Positions 51,560 to 62,674 of a DNA stretch of 64,000 nt are shown in pieces. Source of the DNA: Enoplolaimus lenunculus (taxonomy: Eukaryota > Nematoda > Enoplea > Enoplida > Thoracostomopsidae); NCBI GenBank assembly GCA_030248215.1, contig JASANG010003890.1:62001-126000 (forward strand). The letters run 5' to 3'. The notes beneath the pieces are model-generated. The model made no database searches, was not told the origin of the DNA, and saw only the letters and a program-made list of their open reading frames with translations. The position numbers were made by a program, and so were the translations under genes. The stretch's first letter is position 1, and each line of letters begins with the position of its first letter.

Positions 51560-53528
51560 GTGAGTTGTGTTTTATTTACTAATTACATAAACAATAGCGC
51601 AAAGCAACAGTTTACTCAAATTCGCTTATAAGATTGAAATATTATTTTTTTGACTGAAAAATTCCTAAATTGGTAATTTTTAGCCCAAATTTCGAAAATT
51701 TACTCAGATTCGGTCATAGAAATGGAATATTATTTTTTGAGTGAAAAATTCCTAAACTGGTCAATTGTTAGCCGAAGTTCGAAAATTTACTCAGATATGC
51801 TCATAAAATTGGAATATTATTTTTTTGACTGAAAAATGCCTAAATTGATCAGTTTTAGCCCAATTGTTATTTTTGTCATTAATAAATATACATGGTTAAA
51901 TCGTATCAAGCAAGTGTTTTCAATGGAACATTCCGATTGACCAATCAAACTGTAGGTGCAAGAAATTGAAGCGATTTGCAACTGCGTTCACAGGTGCAAA
52001 TTAAACTCAATAGCATGAATACAAGTTTAATAATTTGCAACTACAAGAACTCCAAATCAACTTTGTGACCAAACTAGCACATTTAAGTTGCTTGTGCAAG
52101 TGTTTGCTGCAAAATCTCCACATTTGCATAGGGCTTTACATACCAACTGTACTCCAATTTCATCGTATCGAAACCGTGAAAACTTCTCCTAAACCGCAAG
52201 TAAACTTTTTTGCAGCTTTAAGCGATATCTTATAGCGTACTGGCTGTTTCAATGATGTGCGTAAATCGGATGTTTTTTAAATAAATCTAAACTACGACAG
52301 AAAATGGTATCAGTCGAGCTTAACTCTCCATGGCTCAACAGCAACTGCATTATAATAAAGAAATATTTATATTAATAAAACTGGAACGCCAAACATACGT
52401 AATACAAAACAATAACAACGATAAACTGTCACTGACTGACTTGTTTATTTTTAACCAAAATAGTATATACTAGTACACGTAGTTTAACACTTGTGCAACT
52501 GGATTAAGACTTCTCAGGCCACAGACTAAATTGTCATATTAAGTGTACAAAATTAAAAAAAAACTGTTTTTTTGAAAAGCTGTAGTGCTTTGCAGTTATA
52601 TAAAACACATCAGAAACGATAGGTGTTCTCAACGAGTTGTTTTAATTTGCATCACTAACGTAATTTAAAATCTGTTGGAACGCTGCCCAAAATACGTATG
52701 TAGAGGCGTTCCAGCTTTAATATATAGATAATACGAAATTGGAACCAACGCTAGCTAAGTGACCCGGGCCATTTCTGTGGATCGAGACCATCAATAAAAT
52801 TGGTGTACCTGGAAATTATAACCTACAGCTGCGCTAAATTAATAAATAATGACACTGAATTTGAAGTTTTGTCAAAAACAATAATTGTAAATAAGTAACA
52901 AAACTAAAATAAAGCATTTTTAGCTGTTCTTTGTTGCATGATTTAATGCCGGGCTTACACTGTAAAAAATGGGGAGTCAAATTGACTCTGTCGGAAATAG
53001 GTTTTTCCTGACTACACAACCTGAGTCAAATTTGACTCCGCCAGAGTCAAATTGGACTATCTGAGCGATTCAGTGAATCGAATTTGACTCTGGCGGAGTC
53101 AGATTTGACTTAGTTTGTGTAGTTAGGAAAAGCCTATTTTCGAGAGAGTCAATTTGACTCCCAATTTTTTACAGTGTATGATCAATACATTTTTTGTTTT
53201 TTTTTTGGTATTTGTCTTTGTTTATTTTGGTTTATATTTTTATACTTTTGCGTATATTTGTTTTTGTTGCAGAATAACCAAAAACAGCTATCAACAATAC
53301 AACGCAGCGACGGAACCGTTTGGAATTAGTAAACGGTACAAAAATTGTTTCTTGTCACCAGTTCAATGTTTGTTGTGGAACTCAGACAGCAACCGACGCG
53401 ACGGTAAACGAAATTACCGTCAATTACCTTGGAACGCGATACAAATGCGTGACGTCACAGGTGTCAAACGAAGCCGTTCAAACGATGAATATATTTTATT
53501 AAAATATCCGTCAAACATTTACGTTTAA
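51429..53528 (+). CDS. allatostatin-C-like neuropeptide precursor 1 (two exons)
   Basis: Exon 1, 51429-51559, and exon 2, 53273-53528, join in phase 2 to a 128-residue secreted precursor. A signal peptide probably ends after VNA (27). The dibasic K64-R65 precedes YKNCFLSPVQCLLWNSDSN, released by R85-R86. The Cys69-Cys76 pair encloses six residues with Pro fourth, as in allatostatin C (CYFNPISC). A DGKR and a VKR further on allow extra fragments. This predicts a disulfide-ring peptide acting on somatostatin/AST-C-type receptors; that is inference from the motif. AATAAA lies at 53558, 30 bp after the stop. The intron holds an 88-bp tandem repeat, a family F relict and a family D MITE. Paralogues follow at 55917 and 62675. 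Confidence 0.78.
51602..51866. repeat. three-copy tandem repeat of about 88 bp
   Basis: Units start near 51613, 51702 and 51789 with ACTCARATTCG and share GAATATTATTTTTT and GAAAAATTCCTAAATTGG. Located in intron 1 of precursor 1. Confidence 0.85.
51890..52136. mobile_element. family F foldback relict
   Basis: TTGCAACTGCGTTCACAGGT, TTGTGCAAGTGTTTGCTGCA and CATTTGCATAGGGCTTTA match family F. The right end resembles ATAGGGCT plus TTA. Intronic in precursor 1. Confidence 0.55.
52958..53176. mobile_element. family D MITE, copy 6, next to a neuropeptide exon
   Basis: TA-flanked, ends CACTGTAAAAAATGGGGAGTC and GACTCCCAATTTTTTACAGTG. It lies 96 bp before exon 2 of precursor 1. Its left splice-like GTGAGT has changed to GGGAGT. 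Confidence 0.88.
53273..53528 (+). CDS. AST-C-like precursor 1, exon 2 (mature peptide)
   Basis: Acceptor TTTTTGTTGCAG. It encodes ITKNSYQQYNAATEPFGISK, then RYKNCFLSPVQCLLWNSDSN, RRDGKR and a basic tail to the stop. The overlapping frame with NVCCGTQTATDATV is not in phase with exon 1. Confidence 0.85.
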
Positions 53529-53721
53529 AACTGTATATAATTTTGAAGGCAGTTGAAAATAAATATGCTTATCGTTGAACATTTCTTGTTGATTTTTTTT
53601 TTTCAAACCGAAAAGTTATCGCTTCGCTATTAATAATTACGAGTTGTTAAGATTCAAATTTGCCAGGTTGAGACTGTGAACCAGAAAAGGTTAATTTTAG
53701 ACGGAAACCTAAAAAGCGCAT

Positions 53722-53840
53722 ATGGCCAAAATGGCATTTGTTATAATATTTGCGCTTATGGTGTCTGAGATGAACTTTAAGGACTGTAAAGATGAGGTTT
53801 ATGTTCCGCGAACGTTCAGGCCCAATTTGTTTGCAGTAAG
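53722..53840 (+). CDS. possible small secreted-peptide exon
   Basis: MAKMAFVIIFALMVSEMNFK and then CKDEVYVPRTFRPNLFA, followed by GTAAGT. A short hydrophobic start then a charged segment and a consensus donor; no paralogue or partner exon seen. Weak. Confidence 0.25.
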
Positions 53841-54679
53841 TGATATACCTGAAGTAAACTCTGGACAGGTACCTTGCTACGCAAGTTTTACTTGGATAAC
53901 GCTTTTTCGGCAAAGATTCGTTGCTCTGTGGTCCGGCGCATTGCGATAACTTAATCATTGGAAGGTCAGAAATCATTTGCCAAAATTATAGCGTTTTTTG
54001 GTTCAAGGGACAGAATCGGATCGTCCCGGAATCATTGTTGACACCATTTCCATTGAATATTTCAATTCTGATGGATTTGTTGAAGTAAAATTTTTGATGA
54101 GTTAATAGCAGAGCGAGCAAGAACTTTTGCTTTTTAGCTTGGCGGTTATTCTGATATTCTAAGGCTTGCGAAATCTTTGAAGACAATAAAAACTAGCGAG
54201 CCAAGGGAACGAGAGCTAAAAGGCACCTTAAAGTCATGGGTAATCTTTGGTATTTGATTTAGCCAGCAGTAAGACCTCATATTTGGTTCGGGAGCCAGAA
54301 AGCAATTGGTATTTTATACCGGAATCAGAACTTTGGCTGGTTCATTTGAATCGATATTACGCTTTTTTAGAGAATTTATGGGAAATTGTTAAATATCACC
54401 AGTGGTTTGTGTTAACAAAGTTCAGCTAAACTTTTGAAATTCTTAATTTTCAACAACCAAAATATCATTTAATCCGGTGAAAAATACTGGATTTAATAAA
54501 TTGTGGAACCGGACTGTGAAAAATACCGAATTTTTCTATTGGAACGGAAAGTTCCGGCGGTATCCTGGAGGAAATGTCGGAGATTTTAAAAGGCGAAACA
54601 TCTTGAAGAACAGTTTGATTCTTTATAATTTGGTAGTAAACTGTTAAACGATTAAAATAATCTTATTATTAGAAACTTG

Positions 54680-54889
54680 ACGATTAAATGGTAAATCAAA
54701 TTGACTCTCTCCGAAATAGGTTTTTCGGGATTACACAAACTGAGACCAATTCGACTCCGCCAGAGTCAAATTCGACTCACCGAGTCGCACGTTTGACACT
54801 GACGGAGTCGAATTTGACTCACAGTTTGTGTAGTTCCGAAAAGTCTATTTCGGAGAAAGTCAAATTGACTCACAATTTTTTTGCAGTGC
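54680..54889. mobile_element. family D MITE, copy 7, left end worn
   Basis: AAATGGTAAATCAAATTGAC at the left, TCACAATTTTTTTGCAGTG at the right, palindromic GAGTCAAATTCGACTC interior. Confidence 0.82.
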
Positions 54890-55185
54890 GTTAATATATT
54901 TAGGTATCAATGAAACTTTATGTTAAATCAATGCTGAACTTGATCCAAAATGGAAAATATATCAGGTTTAAACTACGCTTCGTTGAAGAGCGTTGCAATT
55001 TGAAAACTGATGTAAACAAAGAAGTTTGGCAATTTTAACATATATCACAACCTTAGAATTGGTAAACTTTTCTAAATTTTGTTTGAAGAAAATAAAAGAT
55101 AATTCTCAAACGCCACAACCATCTCTTATCGCATCACCGAATTTAATGATATGCATAAATTTTGAAATTGCATGTAATATTGTAA

Positions 55186-55262
55186 ATGTCAAATCCCAAA
55201 ATCCCAAAATCTTAAATTTCAAAATCTCAAAATCTAAAATTCCCAAATCCCAAAATCTCACC
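55186..55262. repeat. AAATCCCAAAATC low-complexity repeat
   Basis: Imperfect tandem AAATCCCAAAATCT/CTTAAATTTC units over about 75 bp. Confidence 0.8.
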
Positions 55263-55409
55263 ACGAACAAAAGCTGTCAATTTTAAATAACTCAGGAACG
55301 GAGTCGTCAAATGGTCAAACGTTGCGATTTCAGACACAAACTCAGTTTATTTGTGTACCAGCTACTGCTAGTCCCAATTCAGTTCTTTGTAAAAAAAGTG
55401 AAAGTATAC

Positions 55410-55593
55410 GGCCAATGTAAAGAACAGGGGCGAATCAGTATTATAAGCTTATTCCTAAGCCTAAGCCTAAGCCTAAGCGTAAGAATAAGTTTATTTTTAA
55501 GCCTAAGCCAAGCAAAAAAATTTGTATAAAGTTTAAACTTACTCTGTTCTAGTCCCACAGAAAAACGCTCCGCCCCTGATCTTTACATGGGCC
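55410..55593. mobile_element. CCTAAG-array MITE, class A
   Basis: It starts GGCCAATGTAAAGAACAGGG and ends CCCCTGATCTTTACATGGGCC, flanked by aagtatac and aagtttac (seven of eight). It lies between the first and second neuropeptide genes. Confidence 0.92.
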
Positions 55594-55916
55594 AAGTTTA
55601 CCAACTCTACCTCAAACCGTTTCATGTTCGGTAAATTTGCCTCAAATTTGTTTTGAAAAACAATCCTATTTTTCCGTCAAGACGGAACAAATTTTAAACC
55701 GTATATACATTTATCTTTCTGATAAATATTAATAGCCAAAATGCATATATTTAACGAAACGTTTCGAAAAATTCTTTAAAAATTTAATTTTAAAATGAAT
55801 AAATAATGAGAATATACTGCTGGCATTGGTCAACAAATACGCTTCAATTCTAAGAAACTGTTTCACTTCTTGGTAGATCGAAACCAACGTTTAATTTGTA
55901 AGTCAAAATAGTCAAA

Positions 55917-56047
55917 ATGATTCACACGAGTGTGGTGTCAAATTTCGCTGTTGCAGTTACGTTGGCTGTTTTGCTGGGACGTTATTCAGCGGACGCTTAT
56001 GGACACACATCTCTTGACCATTTAGTGAACCAGATAATGCGGTTACG
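55917..56047 (+). CDS. AST-C-like precursor 2, exon 1 (signal peptide)
   Basis: 131 bp: MIHTSVVSNFAVAVTLAVLL, then GRYSADAYGHTSLDHLVNQI and MRL plus two bases. Donor GTAAGT. Confidence 0.88.
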
Positions 56048-57335
56048 GTAAGTATATAAACGTGAACTGAAACAGGAAAAGGTACTACACTGATTGGTAC
56101 ATACTTAACTTAAATTATAGCCTAACTAATCTTAGCCCATGTATAGAACAGAGCCGGAGCAGTAGTATAAGCATATTTGTAAACCGAAGCCTAAGCCTAA
56201 GCCTTCACCCAGCCTATTCCTAAGCCTAAGCTGAAGCCTAAGCGCCTAAGCCTAAGTACAAAAGTTAGTCTGAAGCTTGAACTGACTCTATTAAAGCCCC
56301 TCCGGAAAACGATCCGGCCCTGTTCTATACATGGGTCCTAAACTTGAACGTAAGTTTGAGTTAATCTTAAATGGCTGCACGGACTAAACAAAACTAGATA
56401 TTTAAGTTAAAGTTAAATTAACATATTTTTAAGTTTAGGGCGAGTTTAAGCTAAACTTATTTTTAGTTCAGCTAAAACAGGCAAGCATAACAGCTTAAAA
56501 CATCAGACAAAATTATATAGGAAATCACATCATGTCGAAAAATGATTATTTTACTAAAATCATTTGGAATGGCTATCACTACATTCTGTTGCCGGGCCAA
56601 ATCGTCGACCAGCTTTCCTCAACCTACCATCTCATAGGCCGAGGTATAGGTTCAGGCGCAGGCTTAGAATTATAGTTAGCATCAAGGTTTATCGCGTAAA
56701 TGGCGTTCGGCATCTCATTTGCTTCGGCCAATGTAAGGAACAGGGGCGGAACTGTATCATTTGCATATTCCTAAGCCTAAGCCTAAGCCTAAGCCTAAGC
56801 CTAAGCCAAAGCCAAAGCCAAGCAAAAAAATTAGTTTAAAGCTTAAACTTACTCTATTGCAGTCCATCACAAAAACGTTCCGCCCCTGATCTTTACATCG
56901 ACCTTTCCTTCGGTAGCTAGCTTGCTAGCTTTTTACCTCGAGCATCTCACTGTTAGAAATTCTTGGGACCACCACTGATAGCGACGTAAAGCTTTAAGCA
57001 TTAGAATTGAAACAAACCGTTGGCTTCACCAGCGCTGTCGTACAAAAAATTGTTCGTCGACGAATTGTCGCTGATGGCAACTTTAACGTTTCAGTTCCAC
57101 AGACTTTTATCGACGCTCAGTACCACCGAATGGTACCTTAGGCCTGTCAAAACGACAATTGCCAACTTGTGCGCTATCGCCAATTCAATGCTTAATTTGG
57201 CGATTACGAACTAAACAATTTGGCAAACGAAACGCAAGATTCAGCGAAACTCAATTCAACAACCACCGTTTGCTGACTGATACGGAATTACAACAAATAC
57301 AGTATGCATTGCAAATCCTTGCATACATGCGATAA
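55917..57335 (+). CDS. allatostatin-C-like neuropeptide precursor 2 (two exons)
   Basis: Exon 1, 55917-56047, and exon 2, 57095-57335, join in phase 2 to 123 residues. Signal peptide probably ends after ADA (27). K63-R64 precedes QLPTCALSPIQCLIWRLRTK, followed by QF and the amidation/cleavage signal GKR (87-89). Cleavage would give a peptide with an N-terminal Gln, able to cyclise, and an amidated Phe end. The Cys residues are 69 and 76 and the Trp is 79, the same positions as in precursor 1. The 34-residue tail has no Cys. The intron holds a class B and a class A MITE. AST-C identity rests on the C-x6-C ring with Pro at the fourth place; the receptor is unknown. Confidence 0.8.
56134..56337. 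mobile_element. CCTAAG-array MITE, class B
   Basis: It starts AGCCCATGTATAGAACAGAG and ends CCGGCCCTGTTCTATACATGGGTC, flanked by ctaatctt and ctaaactt (seven of eight). It lies in the intron of precursor 2. Confidence 0.88.
56726..56903. mobile_element. CCTAAG-array MITE, class A
   Basis: It starts GGCCAATGTAAGGAACAGGG and ends CCCCTGATCTTTACATCGACC, flanked by tttgcttc and tttccttc (seven of eight). It lies in the intron of precursor 2. Confidence 0.9.
57095..57335 (+). CDS. AST-C-like precursor 2, exon 2 (mature peptide)
   Basis: Acceptor AACTTTAACGTTTCAG. It reads STDFYRRSVPPNGTLGLSKR, then QLPTCALSPIQCLIWRLRTK, QFGKR and NARFSETQFNNHRLLTDTEL to a stop after AYMR. The frame is closed just upstream of the acceptor. 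Confidence 0.85.
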
Positions 57336-57792
57336 TAATTGCATAAACCGCCTGAAGCGCTTACTGGGCAGGAATATAAGCGTATATCTCATTGGGGAAT
57401 TTTTGAAGCCACGAGTCATAGGATGTTTTACAGGTTTTAAAAGTTTCCTTGAACGTTAATATGGTTGATCGGTAAAAACTTTAAGTTCAGGTTAAAGTAC
57501 CTTTCGAATACGAAATCCTGGCATCGCTTGATCTTTGCCAGTTTGAGGGTCGCAATTATATTTGCAGTGGCCGTTTAGTTTTATGTTTTATTATCAACAT
57601 AACCAAATATATAGTATATATATATGGCATATCCAAACTTTTACTGACATAAAGATCGAAACTTTACTATCGAATTTTTAAAAACCTACTCGCTTTTAGC
57701 TTCGGAGCAATCTAACCCAGGCTGCGACTGTGGTTTTCACCCTTATGTACTGATTTAGATAACGTTTCATGGTATATAATAATAGTCAGCTA

Positions 57793-58070
57793 CTGTAGTG
57801 ACCAGAATAAGACGGGGTAATAAAGGGGGTCCCCATTTTGAGTCCGAATCAATAGGAGTCCGTATCCCTAATAAGAGTCCGTTAACAGATAGAGTTCCTA
57901 AACCCTAATTAGAGTCCATATATATCAATTATTCCTAATTGTAGTGCATAAATGATTCCAAGGCCAGATAAAGTTGAGTTTGAAACTTTAAAGCATACAT
58001 AAGTTTTGAAACTACATTCTTAAGTATAACCTTGTATTATCGCTCAAACTTTAACTAAAGTGTTCGTTGA
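57793..58070. mobile_element. family I element, right end worn
   Basis: It starts CTGTAGTGACCAGAATAAGA after TA. The interior is the inverse of 31240-31480 (CCTAAACCCTAATTAGAGTCC, TGATTCCAAGGCCAGATAAAG). From 58071 to 59039 nothing else is recognised. Confidence 0.7.
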
Positions 58071-59039
58071 ATGTTGCTTCTGGGGACATAAACAGAAACC
58101 AAATGGGTTCTGTTTATATGTTACCTCAAATGATTTGCCCATATATTACAACGGATATGCCCTTGTGATAGCCTTGTGTTTTCTGTGCTCTTTGTGAAGT
58201 CACTTATTTTGTCCCGAGTCCATTCCAACAGTGATTAGCCAAATCATACTTATTAATTGATATATGTGAACATTCATGTTGTCTAATTAAACTCTTTAGT
58301 TGACATTGATACAGACCGGGTAAGCAGAGACGGATCCAAAAATTTCTGTCGGTTGGCTGGGTTGGCAAATTAACCGAAAAAATTGTAAGGCAGGTACCTT
58401 AGCATTTTATCACAAAAACGATCGGAGGGAAATATTGTATTTTTTACATAAACATTTCCTAATGAGAAAAAATTGCAAAATAAGGTACTTTACCATTTTA
58501 TCACTAGAAATTGTTTGAAAACGAAATCCGCTAGTGCGGATGCGAGCGGCTGCTATATTACACGCGACTGTGTTCATTTTAACGTGGATGATCCATAATT
58601 AGAAACAAATCAAGCAGTTTTGTTGACGACCAAGTATTGTGTCGTTTATTAGCATTGTTTTGTATGTATTTTTAGTTTAGGTTCGCCTTAAGCTTCTTAT
58701 GTTGTAATTAAAATTAATTTCAGAATAGCGAATCTAATCTGTAGCAGTTTTAAAAAGTTAGCAGAATTAAACGATAGACAATGAACGAATTAATATAATT
58801 TAGTTTCTGTTTCTGTTTTGGCACAGGTCTTCGCGGGCCACATCAGATTGGATAGCCTTTTAATAGTTTTAGTTCCGTCTAAAAATCGTACGGAATTAGA
58901 GGATGTCCCTCCTAAAGTGTCCCCCGGGTTGAGCTGGTACCGGTTATGTTTTGATATAAACTGAAGCTATTTCGTAGTTCAATGTTTAATAGACATTCAG
59001 GGTAGTAATTTTTTGTGTATTGTCGATTGGAGCGGTCCA

Positions 59040-59235
59040 CAGTGCCGGAGCAGACAGGGGTGAAGGCTTCCCACAAACTTCAGTGTGGAGGCCCCCAAAC
59101 TCGCGAACGAAGCGAGCGAGAAACCAGGCGCATTTTAAAACTTGAGCGGTTTTTGTTTCATCCGATTAGAATGAGGACCCCTTTCTAAGTGTGACACCCC
59201 AAACGGAGGGTACGGGGAGGTGCTGGTCCGGTCCT
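59040..59235. mobile_element. family J hAT-like element, copy 3
   Basis: It starts CAGTGCCGGAGCAGACAGGG and ends near GGTCCGGTCCTG. The flanks gagcggtc and gagtggtc may be the duplication, offset by two bases at the left. The interior contains GAACGAAGCGAGCGAGAAAC. From 59236 to 60308 nothing is recognised. Confidence 0.65.
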
Positions 59236-60308
59236 GGAGTGGTCTAATTCTTTGCAATTTAGCGGCAACGAATCGGTGGCTTTTACAAAGGTATCAATTT
59301 ATGTCTGTTTGCCTGAAAAGTTGAAGGTACATATGCGTAAGAATAGGGGCGGTGAGAGGAACAGTGGTGCCCTACAATAAAAGGATCATGTGGACTGAAA
59401 AGGAAGCACACTACAATATTCCCTCAGCTCGCTTCGCTCGTTGAGTTTTTTAGAATATTACGGTGTAGCCAAGGACGGAGATAAGGGGGTGATGGAGTGC
59501 GCGCCCAAGCCAACTGCATGGTCTTTTCGGTTATTGGCTCCATCAGGGATTGGCCCAAAGGCGGTTGGATTTTGAAAATTGTTACATTTTTGAGATTTCC
59601 ATAATCTCCACAGTACTATCCACGACCAAATTTGACTTTTTGAAAAATTTAATTATTAAGGTCCCATCGCAAGGTTCTCTCTCTTGAGACCAAAAATTTT
59701 TTGTTACAAAACTAGACAAATTGTATACCATTCAACGCAGATTGGGAAGCCGAGTCCAATTGTGACAAATTTTTCACAGTCACACGTTTAATTTATGAGT
59801 TATGGTGAAATTGCTGATTTGGCGCCGTCCAAAATCGTTGGCAAAGCGCCAAATCAATTATTTGACCAGTAAAACTCATAAGCTAAACGTTTGATTGCAG
59901 AAATTTTTTTACACAGTTGGACTCAGTTTCGTAAGCTGCGTCGCATGCTGTATGGTTTGCATGGCTTTTTAGAAATAATTTTGGGGTCCCAAGGGATGAC
60001 CTCGGGATTTTAAAAAAAAATCAAATTTTTCAATAATTTTGAGCGTGGAATGACCAGGAAAGGTTATGAGAAGCTCAAATATGCAAAAATTTTAACAATA
60101 CAACCTTCTTTGCGTAAAAACCGTCTGGTGTATGGGAGATAAACCGAACAGACCAAAAAATAAATATATAATATTTTCAACACGCCGAGTTGAATAGTTC
60201 CCGTAGCATGCTCGCTTTAAATTTAAGGGGGTTTCACAAATAAGAAACTGCGAAATCATTAAATTGAACGGTATTTCAAACAATACATAAAACTGAGTTT
60301 AAAAATAT

Positions 60309-60476
60309 GGCCCGGATAAATATCCAGGGCGGAACGGTTCGCTAAAAAGCTGCAATAGAGTAAGCTTAAGCTTTAGACTAATTTTTTGCTTTTAGAATCA
60401 GGCTTACGTTCAGGTATAACCACATTCTTAAGGTTAAGCTTAGGCTTAGAAATACGCCCTGTTCTATACGTTGACC
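60309..60476. mobile_element. CCTAAG-array MITE, class A left end and class B right end
   Basis: It starts GGCCCGGATAAATATCCAGGGCGG and ends GCCCTGTTCTATACGTTGACC, the class B form. The flanks aaaaatat and aaaaaatt match at six of eight. The array is short. Confidence 0.7.
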
Positions 60477-60510
60477 AAAAAATTAAGCAGACCACCATGT
60501 TAGAAGGAGG

Positions 60511-60690
60511 GGCGGAACCGTATCATAGTATATTCCTAAGCCTAATCCTAAGCCTAAGCCTAAACCTAAGCGTAAAAATAAACATATTCCTTAGCCTAAG
60601 CCTAAGCCAAGCAAAAAATAATCTAAATATTAAGCTTAGTCTATTCTGGTCCCACGGAAAAACTGTTCGCCCCTGATCTTTACATGGGCC
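60511..60690. mobile_element. CCTAAG-array MITE, class A, left end clipped
   Basis: GGAGGGGCGGAACCGTATCA at the left, CCTAAG array, and an intact right end CCCCTGATCTTTACATGGGCC. Confidence 0.8.
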
Positions 60691-61202
60691 GTAGGAGGGT
60701 GTAAAACATTTCAAAAATACTCCTATGGCTTCAAATGGCTTACAATCGGGACTTTTGTGGCTACCGGCCCAATTTCATTGCACAGATTTACACACTATTG
60801 GCATATTCAGGAACCCTACACAGCTGTCCTTTTTACCATTAGCATAATTAGTTTTGTAATATCCGCCCAACACATATGCGATTTATAGAATTTTAATATT
60901 TTCCAGCTGGTTATGACATATTTTCAAAATGTGATTGTGAAAATAACTATTTTTAACCGCAAGCCGTTGTCAAAATTTGAAATTTTTCCTGTGGAGGTGG
61001 CATTTCAAAAAGCTTCCGATGAATGACAAAGTTTATCATTTCACGATTGATATATAAAACATACGAGCAATAAAAGTTAAACTGGACATTATTAAGTATT
61101 AACTTTTTTAGCAATAAATAGTTTGGCAAATATTTTCAATAAATTACACAATTTCGAGTAACGAATTTGCCCTCTTAACGTTTTTAATCATGAATAATTT
61201 TT

Positions 61203-61403
61203 GGTCAATGTGAATAACCGGGCGGAACAGTATTATAAGCATATTCATATGTCTAAACCTAAGCCTAAGCGTTAAGAATGATCATATTCCTAAGCCTAAG
61301 CCTAAGCGTAAGCCTAAGCCAAGCAAAAAATTAGTCTAAAGCTTAAGCTTACTCTATTACAGTCCCACAGAAAACCGTTTCGCCCCTGATCTTTACATAG
61401 ACC
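61203..61403. mobile_element. CCTAAG-array MITE, class A, between direct repeats
   Basis: It starts GGTCAATGTGAATAACCGGG and ends CCCCTGATCTTTACATAGACC. A segment of about 50 bp beginning AATATTTTCAATAAATTACA occurs both before it (61129-61180) and immediately after it (61404-61453). Confidence 0.82.
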
Positions 61404-61845
61404 AATATTTTCAATAAATTACAAAATCGGATTTCTAGTAACGAATTTCACCTCTGTCGTCTCGGGTGAAGCTGTATTTATTTACTGATCGGTTAAGCTG
61501 AACGTAAAAGCGTACGTAAAAAGTATAATCAAGACACTCAAATGTGTAGTCACCAGTGAGTAGATGAAAAATGAGGGTTTACGCCCGTCTCAGGAGCAGT
61601 TTTGATGGCTAATGAGTCCGCGTGTACGTGCGCGTGAGTGCTTTAGGGGTAAAATCTTCATTTTTCATCTACTCTAATGCATGCTGAAATGAATAAATAT
61701 TTAAAAGTAGCAACAGGGTCAGTGCTGCGAAAGTGCAATCTTTGTGTGCCCTGTACCTATTATGCGACGGGCATCGACTGTTTCTTTTGAAAAAATGAAT
61801 CCAAATTTCGAAAATAGGAGAGAACGCTTTTTTAGAATAGATTAA

Positions 61846-62243
61846 CCAATCTATAGAACAGGACCGCTACAGTAGTATAAGCAGTTTCCTAGACCCATAT
61901 TATCAAATGTTTATGTCAACAATAACCAGTATAGGCGTTCAAACTCACTACAGTTGCTAAGCTCAAAATTGATACAAGAGTTGCGAAAAACGTGCTAAAT
62001 TTTGAGCTGAAGCATTCACTGGTTCGAAAGTCGCAAGACGCGACGCCAACTATCTGGTGAAAGGTGCTACGCACATTTGAGAATACGGGCTCTAAACTGA
62101 AGCCTAAGCGTAAGTATAAGCCTATTCTTAAGCGTACGCCTATTAGTCTAAACGTAAACCTAAGCAAAAAATAGTCTAAAGTTTAAACTTGCTTTATCGC
62201 AGTTCCGCGCAAACACAGTTCGCCCCTGAACTTTACATGAGCC
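61846..62243. mobile_element. mixed-end CCTAAG-type MITE, long and degraded
   Basis: The left end ATCTATAGAACAGGACCG is class B; the right end CGCCCCTGAACTTTACATGAGCC is class A. The interior has unrelated sequence (about 61910-62090) before a short array. Confidence 0.6.
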
Positions 62244-62379
62244 ATAGTTTTCAAAATGATGACCTGCTGGGCCCTAGAAGGAAACACTTAACCTTTAGCA
62301 CGAAATTAATAAACCACGCTGGGTCCATATTACTTTATCGGGAGTTCAGCTTTCTGGTGTCCATAAAACAGTAGATTTA

Positions 62380-62570
62380 GATTCTAGATTACATGTTTTT
62401 GCTTAGGCTTAGGCTTAGGCTTAGGCTTAGGCTTTGGCTTAGGCTTAAGAACTCATTTTTGCAACGCTTAGGCTTAGACTTAGGCTTAGGAACACATTTT
62501 TGCAACGCTTTAGGCTTAGGCTTAGGAATACGCTTAATCTACTGTTACGCCCCTTAAAATAACATTGGCT
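62380..62570. mobile_element. CCTAAG-array MITE, class C, left end lost
   Basis: A TTAGGC run, the spacer AACTCATTTTTGCAACGC twice, and the right end TACGCCCCTTAAAATAACATTGGC. It lies about 100 bp upstream of precursor 3. Confidence 0.75.
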
Positions 62571-62674
62571 CCATTCTGAATTAGAATCCTATTGTTACGC
62601 CGATAGCAATCAATATTTTCTAGTTACTTTTTGCTTAGTAAAGTTATTTTTTAGACTTCAAAATACAAATCATT

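Noticed and set aside
53320-53502. Frame with NVCCGTQTATDATVNEITVN overlapping neuropeptide exon 2
   Set aside because: It is out of phase with the 131-bp first exon; the other frame has dibasic sites and the ring motif shared with the paralogue.
57020-57214. Frame starting MASPALSYKKLFVDELSLMA
   Set aside because: It is an alternative frame over neuropeptide exon 2 of precursor 2 and does not match the paralogue.
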